Part shown: positions 1-11,407 of the stretch, in pieces
Position numbering within the stretch: position 1 is the first letter of the stretch
Layout: each line of letters begins with the position of its first letter
Assembly (NCBI GenBank): GCA_013140405.1
Contig: JABFSV010000514.1
Location: forward strand, 1-24,111
Reading direction: 5' to 3'
Length of the DNA: 24,111 nucleotides
From: Methyloglobulus sp.
Lineage (GTDB): Bacteria; Pseudomonadota; Gammaproteobacteria; Methylococcales; Methylomonadaceae
The notes under the pieces: model-generated
What the model was told of the DNA's origin: nothing
Seen by the model: the letters and a program-made list of their open reading frames with translations, nothing else
Database searches by the model: none
Translations under genes and position numbers: made by a program

Positions 1-167
1 AAGCCAATGAATGGAAACAGACAGAGGCCGCAACCTATTGTGGTGTCACTCAGCCACGTATCAACGATCTTTTGCGCGGTCGCGTTTCACGTTTCTCTTT
101 GGATGCCTTGGTAAACATTGCAACTTCCTTGGGACGACGCGTACATATAAAACTTGATGCCGCATAA
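1..167 (+). CDS. XRE/HigA-type antitoxin, 3' part only
   Basis: Partial gene cut by the left edge of the window; the reading frame starts at base 3 and stops with TAA at 165-167. The 54 visible residues hold a helix-turn-helix of the small XRE antitoxin type: KQTEAATYCGVTQPRIND is helix 2-turn-helix 3, followed by FSLDALVNIATSLGRRVHIKL, the usual dimerisation tail. The layout matches the complete antitoxin at 20254-20589 (KQGEAAAILQVTRPRVSD, then FTIDALVGMLSRIGKTVHL), so the two are probably distant paralogues. By family knowledge it would bind its own promoter and neutralise a RelE/HigB-type toxin encoded just outside the window. That partner is inferred, not seen. Confidence 0.75.
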   Translation, partial: ANEWKQTEAATYCGVTQPRINDLLRGRVSRFSLDALVNIATSLGRRVHIKLDAA

Positions 168-178
168 CAAGCCGGTTT

Positions 179-207
179 GGTATTGATCATCATTGTTTCT
201 CAATACC
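179..207 (+). terminator. Hairpin after the XRE gene, possible weak terminator
   Basis: A perfect 8-bp inverted repeat (GGTATTGA ... TCAATACC) with a 13-nt loop begins 12 bases after the stop codon of the partial XRE gene. There is no immediate T-run, only a T-rich stretch about 15-30 bases further on, so it may be an mRNA 3'-end stabiliser and not an intrinsic terminator. Confidence 0.35.
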
Positions 208-341
208 AGCCGTTCGTCTTTCTTATTTTTAGAGAGGGAAAGATTAGTGCAAACCGACCCTAACCGGAAATTGACGGCCAGCTAATAAGTTTACGTAAAG
301 CCGACATTCAGAATGGTTGCATTGTAAGGGTCGTCAGGGCT

Positions 342-563
342 CTAAATGTAGTTGCTGATGCCGGGCTCGCGCACCTCCTGCACCATCCGCAAGCCCTGCC
401 AAACGAAGCGCTTGGTCTCCTTGTACGTCCCGGCGTTAGGCACGTTGTGGGCATCCGTTTGCCGGTCTTGGCGGGCGATGCGCCTGCCCAGCGGGTCGTA
501 CTCGAACGTGGTGTGAGTTATGCCGCTGCGGTTTTCGGCGCAATGCCCGTTGGTTATTGCGCC
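342..563 (-). pseudogene. Orphan rhs core fragment
   Basis: Read on the minus strand, this stretch encodes a piece of Rhs/YD-repeat core: FEYDPLGRRIARQDRQTD, then KRFVWQGLRMVQEVREPG, ending at a TAG at 342-344. An in-frame stop at 564-566 closes it upstream, and no start codon or ribosome site is convincing. It lies downstream of the intact rhs gene and its immunity gene in the same orientation. In other bacteria displaced rhs tips and fragments of this kind accumulate when a new toxin tip is recombined in. Here the fragment carries core sequence and no recognisable toxin domain, so it is a remnant, not a spare toxin. The EYDPLGRR and FVWQGLRMVQE motifs make the family assignment good; the history is inference. 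Confidence 0.7.
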
Positions 564-660
564 CTACGGCCCTGTAGCCTCGTAAGTCGGAAGCGGCGGT
601 AGCCGTGTTCCGACAAAAGATGGTGCGTTGGTTATGGCGGAACGCCTAGCGGCTTCCGCC
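537..660. repeat. Cluster of three REP-like hairpins
   Basis: Three short perfect inverted repeats follow each other: 537-563 (GGCGCAA / TTGCGCC), 586-614 (GTCGGAA / TTCCGAC) and 636-660 (GGCGGAA / TTCCGCC), all with 7-bp arms and loops of 11-15 nt. The first and third are followed by CCTACG or CTTACG; the middle one is preceded by CGTAA, so it is inverted relative to the others. This is the structure of repetitive extragenic palindromes arranged as a composite cluster. The left hairpin overlaps the rhs remnant. No other copy was seen in the window. Confidence 0.55.
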
Positions 661-667
661 TTACGTG

Positions 668-1003
668 TTAAGAATCCTTTACATTTCCATAAGATCCAAA
701 CCCATCAGCGTAACCATCATATTTCTTCGCAATAGAATCAAGTTGATTCTCGATACTGACTATTTGATCATAATCAGGAATTAAGGTTTTTGTGCAATAA
801 CACGTCCAGCCTGAAGTCTCTTCATCTTTTTCAAACATAATATTAAAATCAGCTAACTCATCAATTTCACAAAAATGTTTGCATGCAATTTCAGATGGCA
901 TTGCAACAAAGAAGTCTATAGTCAATGGCCGATTCAAATCTGAACCCTCAGTAATCCATTGTTTAATGGCCGCGCTAGTATCGTCATTCCGAATAGATTG
1001 CAT
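668..1003 (-). CDS. RraB-like protein, presumed immunity protein of the Rhs toxin
   Basis: A 111-residue acidic cytoplasmic-type protein with no signal peptide or membrane segment. The C-terminal half has the pattern of the RraB (regulator of RNase activity B) family: a conserved Tyr/Cys core (GWTCYCTKTLIPDYDQI), a helix with ENQLDSIAKKY, and the glycine-rich DGFGSYG in place of the family's DGWG. The start ATG at 1001-1003 has a strong ribosome site (GGTGAGG). It follows the rhs gene by 67 bp on the same strand, exactly where polymorphic-toxin immunity genes sit. The classical RraB role is to bind and inhibit RNase E. Here the likely role, inferred from position, is to bind and block the Rhs C-terminal toxin. 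The family call is fairly good; the immunity role is inference. Confidence 0.72.
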   Translation of the reverse strand: MQSIRNDDTSAAIKQWITEGSDLNRPLTIDFFVAMPSEIACKHFCEIDELADFNIMFEKDEETSGWTCYCTKTLIPDYDQIVSIENQLDSIAKKYDGYADGFGSYGNVKDS

Positions 1004-1070
1004 TTAAACCTCACCAATTAGTGTTAACTTATATAAAAAAATCATTAAGTAATTTTTTGAAAGAATCAAT

Positions 1071-4000
1071 TTATAATTCACCATCTTCTATCCTGTATTT
1101 CTTTCCAGGCGAGTCTATCCTGTTGTAATTATTGCCGCCATTGACACCACCATTATTATCAAGCCGTCGTGATTCTGCTTTAAATGCGTCTCGATTGTTT
1201 TCAGCAGGACGAAATTCAGTAGCAATATGAGTGTCATTATTTAATTTTTCCTCCCTTCTCGCGGAAATTTGAGAGCGTTCACGAGTACCTTTTCCAGAAT
1301 AAGTCTTTCCACTTGCATGTAAGTTTGTATACGAACCAACTTCCTTAGCCGCTTTCCCGACATCCGCAGCCTTATCCGCCGCATCCGCAACCCGCTTAAT
1401 TGTCCCCAATGCCGGAACACCGGGAGCCAATCCAACGGTATCAAGTCCCAAGTTTACAGCGTTATCTGTAGTGGGTTCCTGTGCAAAATTAAACAGGCTT
1501 TGGGCAAAAAAACCAAAATCAAGAAAATCCCAAAACGTCCCCGTTGGGTCCATATACATCACCGGATTCCCGTTGGCATAAGTATACACATTAATCCCGC
1601 CCTCCAGCCCGATCAAGTCCGGTTGCAGGTAGCGTCCGGTGCGCGGCTGGAAGTAACGGGTGTGGTTGAAGTGCAGCTTGGATTCGGCATCGTAATATTG
1701 GCCGGGGTAGCGCAGGTTGAAGGTGACTGGGGTTGCGTCGCCGTCGGGGTTTTGGTTGGCGGGCCAGTCGCCGTAGGGGGCAAACGCCCATACCCACACG
1801 GGTTTTGTCAAGTCACCGCTCGCCCTCCTCAAAAAACGCGGGGTGTTGGCGAAGTCGGTTTCGATGAAGTAGGTGGCGATCTTGGCCCCCGCCGCATTTT
1901 GGTCGATGACGGCGAGCGGAATGTCGCCCAGCCAGACGTAGTTGCGACGACTGCCGTCGGGATTGACTTCGTAGATTAAATGGTCGGCTTGGTCGTAGAC
2001 AAAGCGGGTGTCGCCGTCGGTATCGGATTTTAGCACCCGGCGGCGTGCACCGTCGTACACGTAACGGACGTTCACGCCCGTCCGCAGGTAGCGTTTCATC
2101 TGCCTTGCGTCGTCGTATTGGTAGCTGACTGGGCCTTGTTGGGTGATAAAGCCGGACAGGTCGTAGGCATTAGGCAAGTTGGAACCGCCGGTGCCGTCCG
2201 CAGGTGGGCCGGGGGTGATGGTTTCCTGCGCCACCCGGTTGTTGGTGGTGGGGTAGGTCAGGACATCACGCCGTACTAATGCCCCGGCGGCATCGAAGCT
2301 GTCCTGCCGCTCCAGGTTGCCGTTGAGGTCGTGCTGCAACACCCAGTGTTGCAGGTTGGCGACATCACGAGTCGATTGGCTGCTCAGGTGATCGAGGTCG
2401 TCATAGTCGAAGTCCCAGCCGCCATAGGTTTTCACCCGGTTGCGGGTGTCATAGAGGACACCGGCGGCATAAATCGCCGTGCCTGCGGCATCGTTCAACC
2501 GGATGGCGTTGATGCGCCCACCCGCATCGCGGCTACGCTCGTAGCCTAAGCCGTTGCCGAAGGTCAGGCTGGACAGCCGCCGTATCAAGGGTTGCCACAC
2601 GATGTTTTTCGCCAAATTGGTCGTTACACCGCCCAAGACGGCATCGACCTGGGTGGGCTTGCCGTGCGCCCCATAGGTGTAATTGACCTGCAAGCCGCCG
2701 GGGTAGGTGATGATGTCGGGCTTACCGGCTTCGTCGTCCAGACCGGGCTGATAAGTCGTCATGGTGATTAGCTTGGGCAAGCCGGTGATACTTTGATGCG
2801 CGGCGGTCACATCGCCACGGACGTTATAAACAAAATCGTTAGTGACGGTGATATTGCCAGCGGCATCCGTGTTTATCCGGCTGCGCTGACCTAGGCGGCC
2901 TGGATAATTGCCGACAGCGGTATCGCCCAGGGTGGACACGTCCCAGGTTTGGGTGAGCTTGCCGCCGTCGGTGTAATCGGTTTGGTAGAGGCGATTTAAG
3001 GTGTCGTAGAGTTTGGTGGCGGCATTGCCGTCCTGGTCTTGGCGGTAGGTTTCGTTGCCCGCCAAGTCAAATTTCGACGTGCGGATGCCAAAGTCAGGCG
3101 AATTCTGCCGAGTTTGTTGGTTAATTTCATTGTTGATAATGCCAGTTGCCACGCCACCGGGATCAACGACAGAATTGACCCGTCCGGCCACGTCGTAACC
3201 CAGGTCGAACAGCAGTTTTTGGGCGCCCAACGTACCGCCAGCAAGCATAAGGGCGTAGGACTTAGTGTTCAATTGGTCGATGGCGGTATAGCCGGTGAGA
3301 TGGCAAATTTCGCTGCTGATGCAATAGCGGGTTTCCAAGTTGTTGGCGTTGTAGAGGTAATCGCTTAACCACTGGTTGGTGCCGTCGGAGGCGGTGTCAA
3401 GCCGCCCCGCGAGGTCGAAGGTTTGCTTCCAGGTTTGGTCGGCCTCGCCGGTCTTGGCGGCAACGGTCTTGAGGATTTTTCCTCGGCTATCGCGGAAATA
3501 TTCCACCTTGTCAGTAATGCCGCCCACGGTTTGGCTGACGGTTTTCACTGAACCCGCAGGGTTGTAGGTGTAAGCCAACACCGAGCCGTCCGGCTTGGTG
3601 TAAGTTTTCAGGCGGCCATTGATGGTGTAATCCCATTTGGTGACATCGCCGCCGGTTACCGTTTCGGTGATCGGCTGGCGCAGGTTGTTGTAAACAGTCG
3701 TTGTCACCCGCCCGTTCAGGTCGCGGCGCTGGGTCACTTGACCGTGGGCGTTGACCGCCAGCACCTCGTCCACGATCTGGCCTTTGGCGTTGGTGACTTT
3801 CCACAGGTCGCCGTTGGGGTCGTAGTCGGTGATGGTGTTGTCGCCTTCCGTGCGCGGGCCGTATTTGACCATCCGGGTAATGACATGGTTGGTGGCATTA
3901 TAGGTATAACCATACACTGTTTGGTGGCAGGTGAGCGAGCCGACCGGGCAACTGTCGCTGACCAAGGCTTCGGAGGTGGGGCGGACGATTTCCTTCACCA

Positions 4001-5567
4001 CATGGCCGAAGGCGTTGTAACGCCATTCTTTGGCGACCGTACCCCGGATTTCCGAGGTCATCAGGGGAAAGCGGCTGTCCCAGGTACGGGTGGTGGTGCG
4101 GGCTTCGGCGGTGCCGAAAGCTTCGGTCTCGGTCAGCGGCAGGCCGCGCGCGTCGTTGGTGAACTTGGTGACGCGGCCTAGGTAGTCGGTGCGGGTGAGG
4201 AGGTCGCCGGTGGTGGTATCCCAAGTGTAACTGGCGTAATCGTCCTTGCAGTCGGCACAACGGGGGGTAGTGGATGTGGGACGCCAAATCGCATATCCTT
4301 CATCCCATCTAAGCCCGTTGATGTTTTTGAAAAACCTGTCTGTGTTTAGGGATCGGTAAGTCGAAGTGTCGGTATCCGCAAATTGATCAGCTAATATGTA
4401 CGGCTTGTAGCCACCATTTCCATCTTGTGGGTGGGTTTGATTTATATAAAATGAAGGGGTTAGATAATGTGTTGAAATCAATGGTTGGTTATTGTGTCCT
4501 GGTTTTATAATTTTTGTATACCAAGCACCAAAGCTATTAGTAAAATCGCAAAATTTTGAATCTTGCCCCCCCATAAATTCCATAGAAAACTGGTTGCTAC
4601 CTAATTCAGAGATGCTGGAGAGGTAGCCATTGAGCCAACTTGGGTGTGGTGCTTGTCCCGGCAAAATAATTCCGTGACATATCTTTCCGAGAAAGGTGTA
4701 ATTGCGTTGCAACGCACTTAACCCTAATAAAGCGGGGGGAAACGAAATTGTATCAGGACTTGTATCTTGAAAATAACTATACCTATTATTTTGAGGATCA
4801 GTCATCAATGTTAACTTGTAGTTAACGCGGAAATCATTGCTATTGTAATCAAATGCCAATTTTCGTCCAGTTGGAATATGAGTAACATACTTTAACCTTC
4901 GGTCAATATAATTTGTAGGGATGACAGGAGGCATAGGATCTACCTCGTAAGTTAACCGATGCTCGATACCTGAGCGGTCAAATCGAGCGATTAACCTGTG
5001 TTCAGTAGGGTATATCTCATCATAAGCTTCACGTATTCCGGTCTTAAACTGGGTGTAAACCCAAGGATAAGTTACACCGTTTATTTTCCCATTTCGTACT
5101 AAAGTATCGCGAACATACTTAAGCCGGGGTTTTAATGTCTCTTCAAACATCGTGCAGATACCCATCGTGCAAACCGTGATCGTACGATTACTGGCAGGCC
5201 CACCTAAATTAAAATGGTCAATTAAGCAACTAGAGTAGCTATGCACCCACATTCCTGAATCTAGGTTGGCAAAAGTATTGCAAGTATCACTCCCTGGATG
5301 TTGAGGTGAGGCTAAATAGCGGGTAAACTCCAAGGGAAATTGCCCCTCACCTTGATAATCGATTTCCTTAAGCAAAATTGAACCCCAAAATGGTTCTGTT
5401 TGAAATTCTACCTGCGGCACCCGGTTCTTGTCCGACTGCTCCACCTGCATCTGGCCGGGGATGGATTCATACGGCAAGCCGGGCATGGCTTGCACTGGCA
5501 AAGGACAAACTAAATACAGCAACATCCAAAACGACAATCGGGCAGTCAAACGGTTAATGCAGGTCAT
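1071..5567 (-). CDS. Rhs/YD-repeat polymorphic toxin with C-terminal toxin tip
   Basis: A 1498-residue Rhs-family protein. The start chosen is the ATG at 5565-5567: it has AAGGAG 7 bases upstream and lies 29 bases below a good promoter (5596-5623). The longer in-frame start at 5606 would lie inside that promoter. Residues 1-27 are a Sec signal peptide (basic start, hydrophobic core LSFWMLLYLVCPLPVQA, cleavage after VQA). Residues about 440-1300 hold many YD repeats (for example TDYLGRVTKFTNDARGLP, YVYDGARRRVLKSDTDGDT). The Rhs core RYFQPRTGRYLQPDLIGLEGG ends in YANGNPVMYMDPTG, the usual border of the variable tip. The last 86 residues (1413-1498) are the tip: Y-TN-x3-SGKTYSGKG-x3-RS, resembling a GIY-YIG/URI nuclease fold, then NNYNRIDSPGKKYR. 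The rest of the family forms a shell around the toxin. No PAAR or VgrG partner is visible. The core is visibly GC-rich, while the N-terminal part and tip are AT-richer. Nuclease activity is a guess. Confidence 0.88.
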   Translation of the reverse strand: MTCINRLTARLSFWMLLYLVCPLPVQAMPGLPYESIPGQMQVEQSDKNRVPQVEFQTEPFWGSILLKEIDYQGEGQFPLEFTRYLASPQHPGSDTCNTFANLDSGMWVHSYSSCLIDHFNLGGPASNRTITVCTMGICTMFEETLKPRLKYVRDTLVRNGKINGVTYPWVYTQFKTGIREAYDEIYPTEHRLIARFDRSGIEHRLTYEVDPMPPVIPTNYIDRRLKYVTHIPTGRKLAFDYNSNDFRVNYKLTLMTDPQNNRYSYFQDTSPDTISFPPALLGLSALQRNYTFLGKICHGIILPGQAPHPSWLNGYLSSISELGSNQFSMEFMGGQDSKFCDFTNSFGAWYTKIIKPGHNNQPLISTHYLTPSFYINQTHPQDGNGGYKPYILADQFADTDTSTYRSLNTDRFFKNINGLRWDEGYAIWRPTSTTPRCADCKDDYASYTWDTTTGDLLTRTDYLGRVTKFTNDARGLPLTETEAFGTAEARTTTRTWDSRFPLMTSEIRGTVAKEWRYNAFGHVVKEIVRPTSEALVSDSCPVGSLTCHQTVYGYTYNATNHVITRMVKYGPRTEGDNTITDYDPNGDLWKVTNAKGQIVDEVLAVNAHGQVTQRRDLNGRVTTTVYNNLRQPITETVTGGDVTKWDYTINGRLKTYTKPDGSVLAYTYNPAGSVKTVSQTVGGITDKVEYFRDSRGKILKTVAAKTGEADQTWKQTFDLAGRLDTASDGTNQWLSDYLYNANNLETRYCISSEICHLTGYTAIDQLNTKSYALMLAGGTLGAQKLLFDLGYDVAGRVNSVVDPGGVATGIINNEINQQTRQNSPDFGIRTSKFDLAGNETYRQDQDGNAATKLYDTLNRLYQTDYTDGGKLTQTWDVSTLGDTAVGNYPGRLGQRSRINTDAAGNITVTNDFVYNVRGDVTAAHQSITGLPKLITMTTYQPGLDDEAGKPDIITYPGGLQVNYTYGAHGKPTQVDAVLGGVTTNLAKNIVWQPLIRRLSSLTFGNGLGYERSRDAGGRINAIRLNDAAGTAIYAAGVLYDTRNRVKTYGGWDFDYDDLDHLSSQSTRDVANLQHWVLQHDLNGNLERQDSFDAAGALVRRDVLTYPTTNNRVAQETITPGPPADGTGGSNLPNAYDLSGFITQQGPVSYQYDDARQMKRYLRTGVNVRYVYDGARRRVLKSDTDGDTRFVYDQADHLIYEVNPDGSRRNYVWLGDIPLAVIDQNAAGAKIATYFIETDFANTPRFLRRASGDLTKPVWVWAFAPYGDWPANQNPDGDATPVTFNLRYPGQYYDAESKLHFNHTRYFQPRTGRYLQPDLIGLEGGINVYTYANGNPVMYMDPTGTFWDFLDFGFFAQSLFNFAQEPTTDNAVNLGLDTVGLAPGVPALGTIKRVADAADKAADVGKAAKEVGSYTNLHASGKTYSGKGTRERSQISARREEKLNNDTHIATEFRPAENNRDAFKAESRRLDNNGGVNGGNNYNRIDSPGKKYRIEDGEL

Positions 5568-5595
5568 GCTAAGTCTCCTTTTGGCAAGGGGTTGG

Positions 5596-5623
5596 TTTAT
5601 AGGCAATTTTGCAAATCAGTCAA
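5596..5623 (-). promoter_or_regulatory. Sigma-70-type promoter of the rhs gene
   Basis: On the minus strand TTGACT (5618-5623), a 16-bp spacer and TATAAA (5596-5601). Transcription would start near 5589, 22 bases above the chosen ATG of the Rhs gene. It is one of the best-matching promoters in the window and is the main reason for rejecting the longer rhs reading frame. Confidence 0.6.
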
Positions 5624-6549
5624 TTTACTTTTGGAACAAGGGTTGTCTAACAGGCCATACTGTTCCGGCGTGTAAGGCCGTTTGTACCAATAAAACCTTG
5701 GCAGCAGAAACCAGTTGCTTGATGAAAGCGGAGCAACAAACTTAAGTTTGTCACTCCAATACACACGCGACTCGTCAACGCTTGTGACCTTTAGGTTATG
5801 AGGCCGGCAGGTTCATCAAAAAATCCAGGTTTAATCCATTAATAAAAATCTTTTCAATACCAACAATTACATAAGACGTTTCAGCCGTCGTTTTCCCTCA
5901 CCTGGTTGGCAAAAGAAGCATCCAAAAGCCAAGTTTTGTTGGTCAGATGAATTTCGTGAAGGTCTGTTACTCTACTCCCCAGTGTCTGTGACAAGGAAGA
6001 TTGATGGGCTGGAATTGGCTGGCTTGTCTTGGCTAACAAGGCGTGGCCTCTGTGATGTGGCCTGTTTAGTTGAGCATGCTTGCGTTAATGCTTTCTTTAA
6101 CGTCCTACCAAGTACATGTTCATAAGGTTCAATGTCTGTTTTACCCCTTTTGAATGGCCGGTGATCAGGGCATGGACGGGCCGCTTATGGCCGTTAACCC
6201 CTTTTCATTTTTTGAAACCACCCCAGTTTCTGAATGTCCGAGTTCCACAAGCCCAAATGAAATTTAATTGTCCGACGATCATCGACCATCAGTAAGGAAT
6301 CTATGCTGACAAACAGCAATGATGCCAATTAATGTATTGCCCGCTGGTTGAACAACAGATCCTGTTGCCTTTGTATTAAATGAGCGGTAATTTTGTGGTG
6401 TTCCAGGGGGTTTGACGCGGACAAAAATTGTCACTAGTTGATCTTTTTGGCTGGCTTTGATTGCCAATAAACTAAGCAAACAAACTTAGGAAAGCATGTA
6501 ACTTACTGATATTCTGTTTAATATCATAAATAAGTGTCAGCCATTAAAG
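5624..6549. other. Gene-free interval upstream of rhs
   Basis: About 0.9 kb without a supportable gene. Only short reading frames occur; the longest on the minus strand (66 codons, 6279-6479) would need a TTG start, has no ribosome site and resembles nothing I recognise. No transfer RNA, insertion sequence end or long repeat was found by eye. Confidence 0.5.
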
Positions 6550-6577
6550 TTGGCATCCCTATTGCTTAATATATTAT
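6550..6577 (+). promoter_or_regulatory. Sigma-70-type promoter of a candidate small RNA
   Basis: TTGGCA (6550-6555), a 16-bp spacer and TATTAT (6572-6577) form a good plus-strand promoter. The predicted start is near 6584-6586. The terminator at 6637-6678 follows with no gene between, so the pair frames a short non-coding transcript. Confidence 0.45.
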
Positions 6578-6584
6578 GAAAGAT

Positions 6585-6678
6585 GCAGAATTACTTTCAT
6601 GTTTAACTCCTCGTATCATACCTGCTTTCTTAAGCTAAGCGCATTGACTTACCCTTCGGTAGTGATGCGCTTTTTTTT
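6585..6678 (+). ncRNA. Candidate small RNA of about 93 nt
   Basis: The interval between the promoter at 6550-6577 and the intrinsic terminator at 6637-6678 contains no supported coding sequence. A 20-codon frame beginning at 6576 would start inside the -10 box, so it could not be translated from this promoter. The 5' half holds an unpaired-looking ACTCCTCGT stretch that could pair with ribosome binding sites, a common trait of regulatory RNAs. I recognise no known RNA family. The exact 5' end is predicted from the promoter only. Confidence 0.4.
6637..6678 (+). terminator. Strong intrinsic terminator
   Basis: An AAGCGCAT ... ATGCGCTT stem, extended by an ACTTACC / GGTAGT arm with a small bulge and a CTTC tetraloop, is followed directly by eight T (6671-6678). 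It is orientated on the plus strand and ends the candidate small RNA. It also insulates the HU gene from transcription coming from the left. Confidence 0.8.
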
Positions 6679-6792
6679 GCCTGTCGATTATAAGTTTAAC
6701 GGATTCCGGCAATTGACCAATACTTGGCCAATCTAACAAATCCAATGGGATTTGGACTACTTAGCGAACGGATTGTTGAATTTCCAACCAAG

Positions 6793-6815
6793 TTATCCAC
6801 AGTTTTTGTGGATAA
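6793..6815. promoter_or_regulatory. Two consensus DnaA boxes as an inverted pair
   Basis: TTATCCACA (6793-6801) and its reverse complement TGTGGATAA (6807-6815) lie five bases apart. Both match the strict DnaA box consensus exactly, and together they form a 23-bp palindrome. They lie 134-156 bp upstream of the HU start codon. A TATAAA at 6831-6836, with a poor -35 (TTGTGG) inside the right box, could be a promoter that DnaA would cover. No AT-rich unwinding region, iterons or replication initiator gene is nearby, so a complete origin is not supported. Confidence 0.55.
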
Positions 6816-6948
6816 GTGGCAAAAGTGTTGTATAAAATCGTTTGTGTAGTTTTGCTGTGTATTTTGTCTGCAAACACGTTATAAAATAGGCTTTAGTCCC
6901 AGTGGACGCTTTTTTTAACAGGCAGCTTAACTTATCCAAGGAATCCAC

Positions 6949-7224
6949 ATGAACAAAGCACAGCTTATCAACGCAATGGCTGAAAACGCCAACTTATCAA
7001 AAGCCAGTGCAGGGCTCGCACTGGATGCCTTGACCAAAACTATAGAAACCGCGTTGGCCACTGGCGATTCAATTACCCTGGTCGGGTTCGGCACGTTCTC
7101 GGTGAAGGACAGGCCGGCCAGGATGGGGCGCAATCCCCAAACTGGCCTAGAAATGGGCATAGCCGCTTCGAAGTCCCCATCCTTTAAACCTGGCAAGAGT
7201 TTAAAGGATGCCGTCAATGGCTGA
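6949..7224 (+). CDS. HU-family DNA-binding protein
   Basis: A 91-residue histone-like protein of the HU/IHF family, full length for the family. It begins [32 protein letters not shown], the helical dimerisation body. The beta-arm signature [25 protein letters not shown] covers residues about 43-67, with the intercalating-type proline in RNPQTG. The tail is [15 protein letters not shown] dimers bend and compact DNA and assist replication and recombination. The start ATG has AAGGAA seven bases upstream. A TATAAA at 6880-6885 may be its -10, but no good -35 matches it. It lies alone between the small-RNA locus and the array, so it may be an additional HU copy carried with the accessory region and not the housekeeping one. 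Whether it is HupA- or HupB-like cannot be decided here. Confidence 0.93.
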   Translation: MNKAQLINAMAENANLSKASAGLALDALTKTIETALATGDSITLVGFGTFSVKDRPARMGRNPQTGLEMGIAASKSPSFKPGKSLKDAVNG

Positions 7225-7249
7225 CACCAATAGCGCCACAGGCTAAAGG

Positions 7250-7366
7250 CTAAAGGCTAACTACAAACCACAAGATGAACACAACAATGCTGACCGTAAG
7301 GCATGGCACGGCATAGTCCAGGACATAATCCTGGAACCCGTAATCTGGTTCGCGTTTATCGTTCAT
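7250..7366 (-). CDS. Possible 38-residue single-pass membrane protein
   Basis: On the minus strand ATG (7364-7366) to TAG (7250-7252) encodes 38 residues. A charged N-terminus (MNDKREPDYGFQDY) is followed by a continuous hydrophobic segment (AVPCLTVSIVVFILWFVVSL) long enough to span the membrane once. It is shorter than usual gene-calling limits. Its 3' end faces the HU gene, 25 bases away. No clear Shine-Dalgarno sequence precedes the ATG, which weakens the case. The segment's composition is unlikely but not impossible by chance. No function is proposed. Confidence 0.35.
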   Translation of the reverse strand: MNDKREPDYGFQDYVLDYAVPCLTVSIVVFILWFVVSL

Positions 7367-7868
7367 TTCTGTTTTTTTGGTTTCTTATTTAGAGGGGGTC
7401 AGGCGGCATTTGCGTCTAACACAAGAGTTAAGCATTTTTCATGCCGCCTAGCTCCTTTTGTGTCCGCCACCCGTCGATGCTTAGGATTGCTGACTTTGTG
7501 TTCAGGATGCTTCCTGCCCAGACAGCGCACAAGTGCCCAGGGCAAAAACAAAGTGACACAATTTATCCCTGTACCGGCCAAGGTTTCAGGGGGCCTCGCA
7601 AGTCCAACGCTTCTTTGGAAAGGTCAAGGACGCTATTTTTTGTGCCGTCTTCAGCAACAGTTCCTTGAGCCATCAAGTGGGGCAATTCTTCGCCGGCAAA
7701 TTGGTCAATTGCGAAACCCGCCTGTTGCACATTATGTTTGGATGGCAAACAAAAGCTAAGCGCGAATGCCCCCAAAAAAAAGCCCCATTAGATTTTTTGG
7801 CACTAGGCCGTTTTAACAGAACTTCCAGACAGGGCACCGCTCTTGAATACACCTCCGTTTGCAACCAA
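7367..7868. other. Gene-free interval beside the leader-distal end of the array
   Basis: No supportable gene. A minus-strand frame at 7563-7775 needs a TTG start and lacks a ribosome site. On the minus strand, which is the strand the array is transcribed from, 7770-7803 can fold TGCC-A6 against T6-GG-GCA, a weak hairpin that might end the array transcript. It lacks a clean terminator form. Confidence 0.4.

Positions 7869-11407
<3,539 letters not shown>

Noticed and set aside
1500..4287. Plus- and minus-strand frames of 60-160 codons inside the rhs gene
   Set aside because: They overlap the clear Rhs reading frame, have repetitive biased composition and no ribosome sites.
6279..6479. A 66-codon minus-strand frame in the rhs-HU interval
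   Set aside because: It needs a TTG start, has no ribosome site, and shows no recognisable motif.
6793..6815. A complete replication origin at the DnaA-box pair
   Set aside because: Only two boxes are present, with no initiator gene, iterons or clear unwinding element.
7729..7741. A 13-nt identity with the spacer at 9198-9231, looking like a self-target
   Set aside because: A match of this length is expected by chance with 54 spacers in 24 kb, and it lies at the end of the spacer opposite the crRNA seed.
7563..7775. A 70-codon minus-strand frame left of the array
   Set aside because: It has a TTG start, no ribosome site, no family resemblance, and it competes with other equally long frames there.
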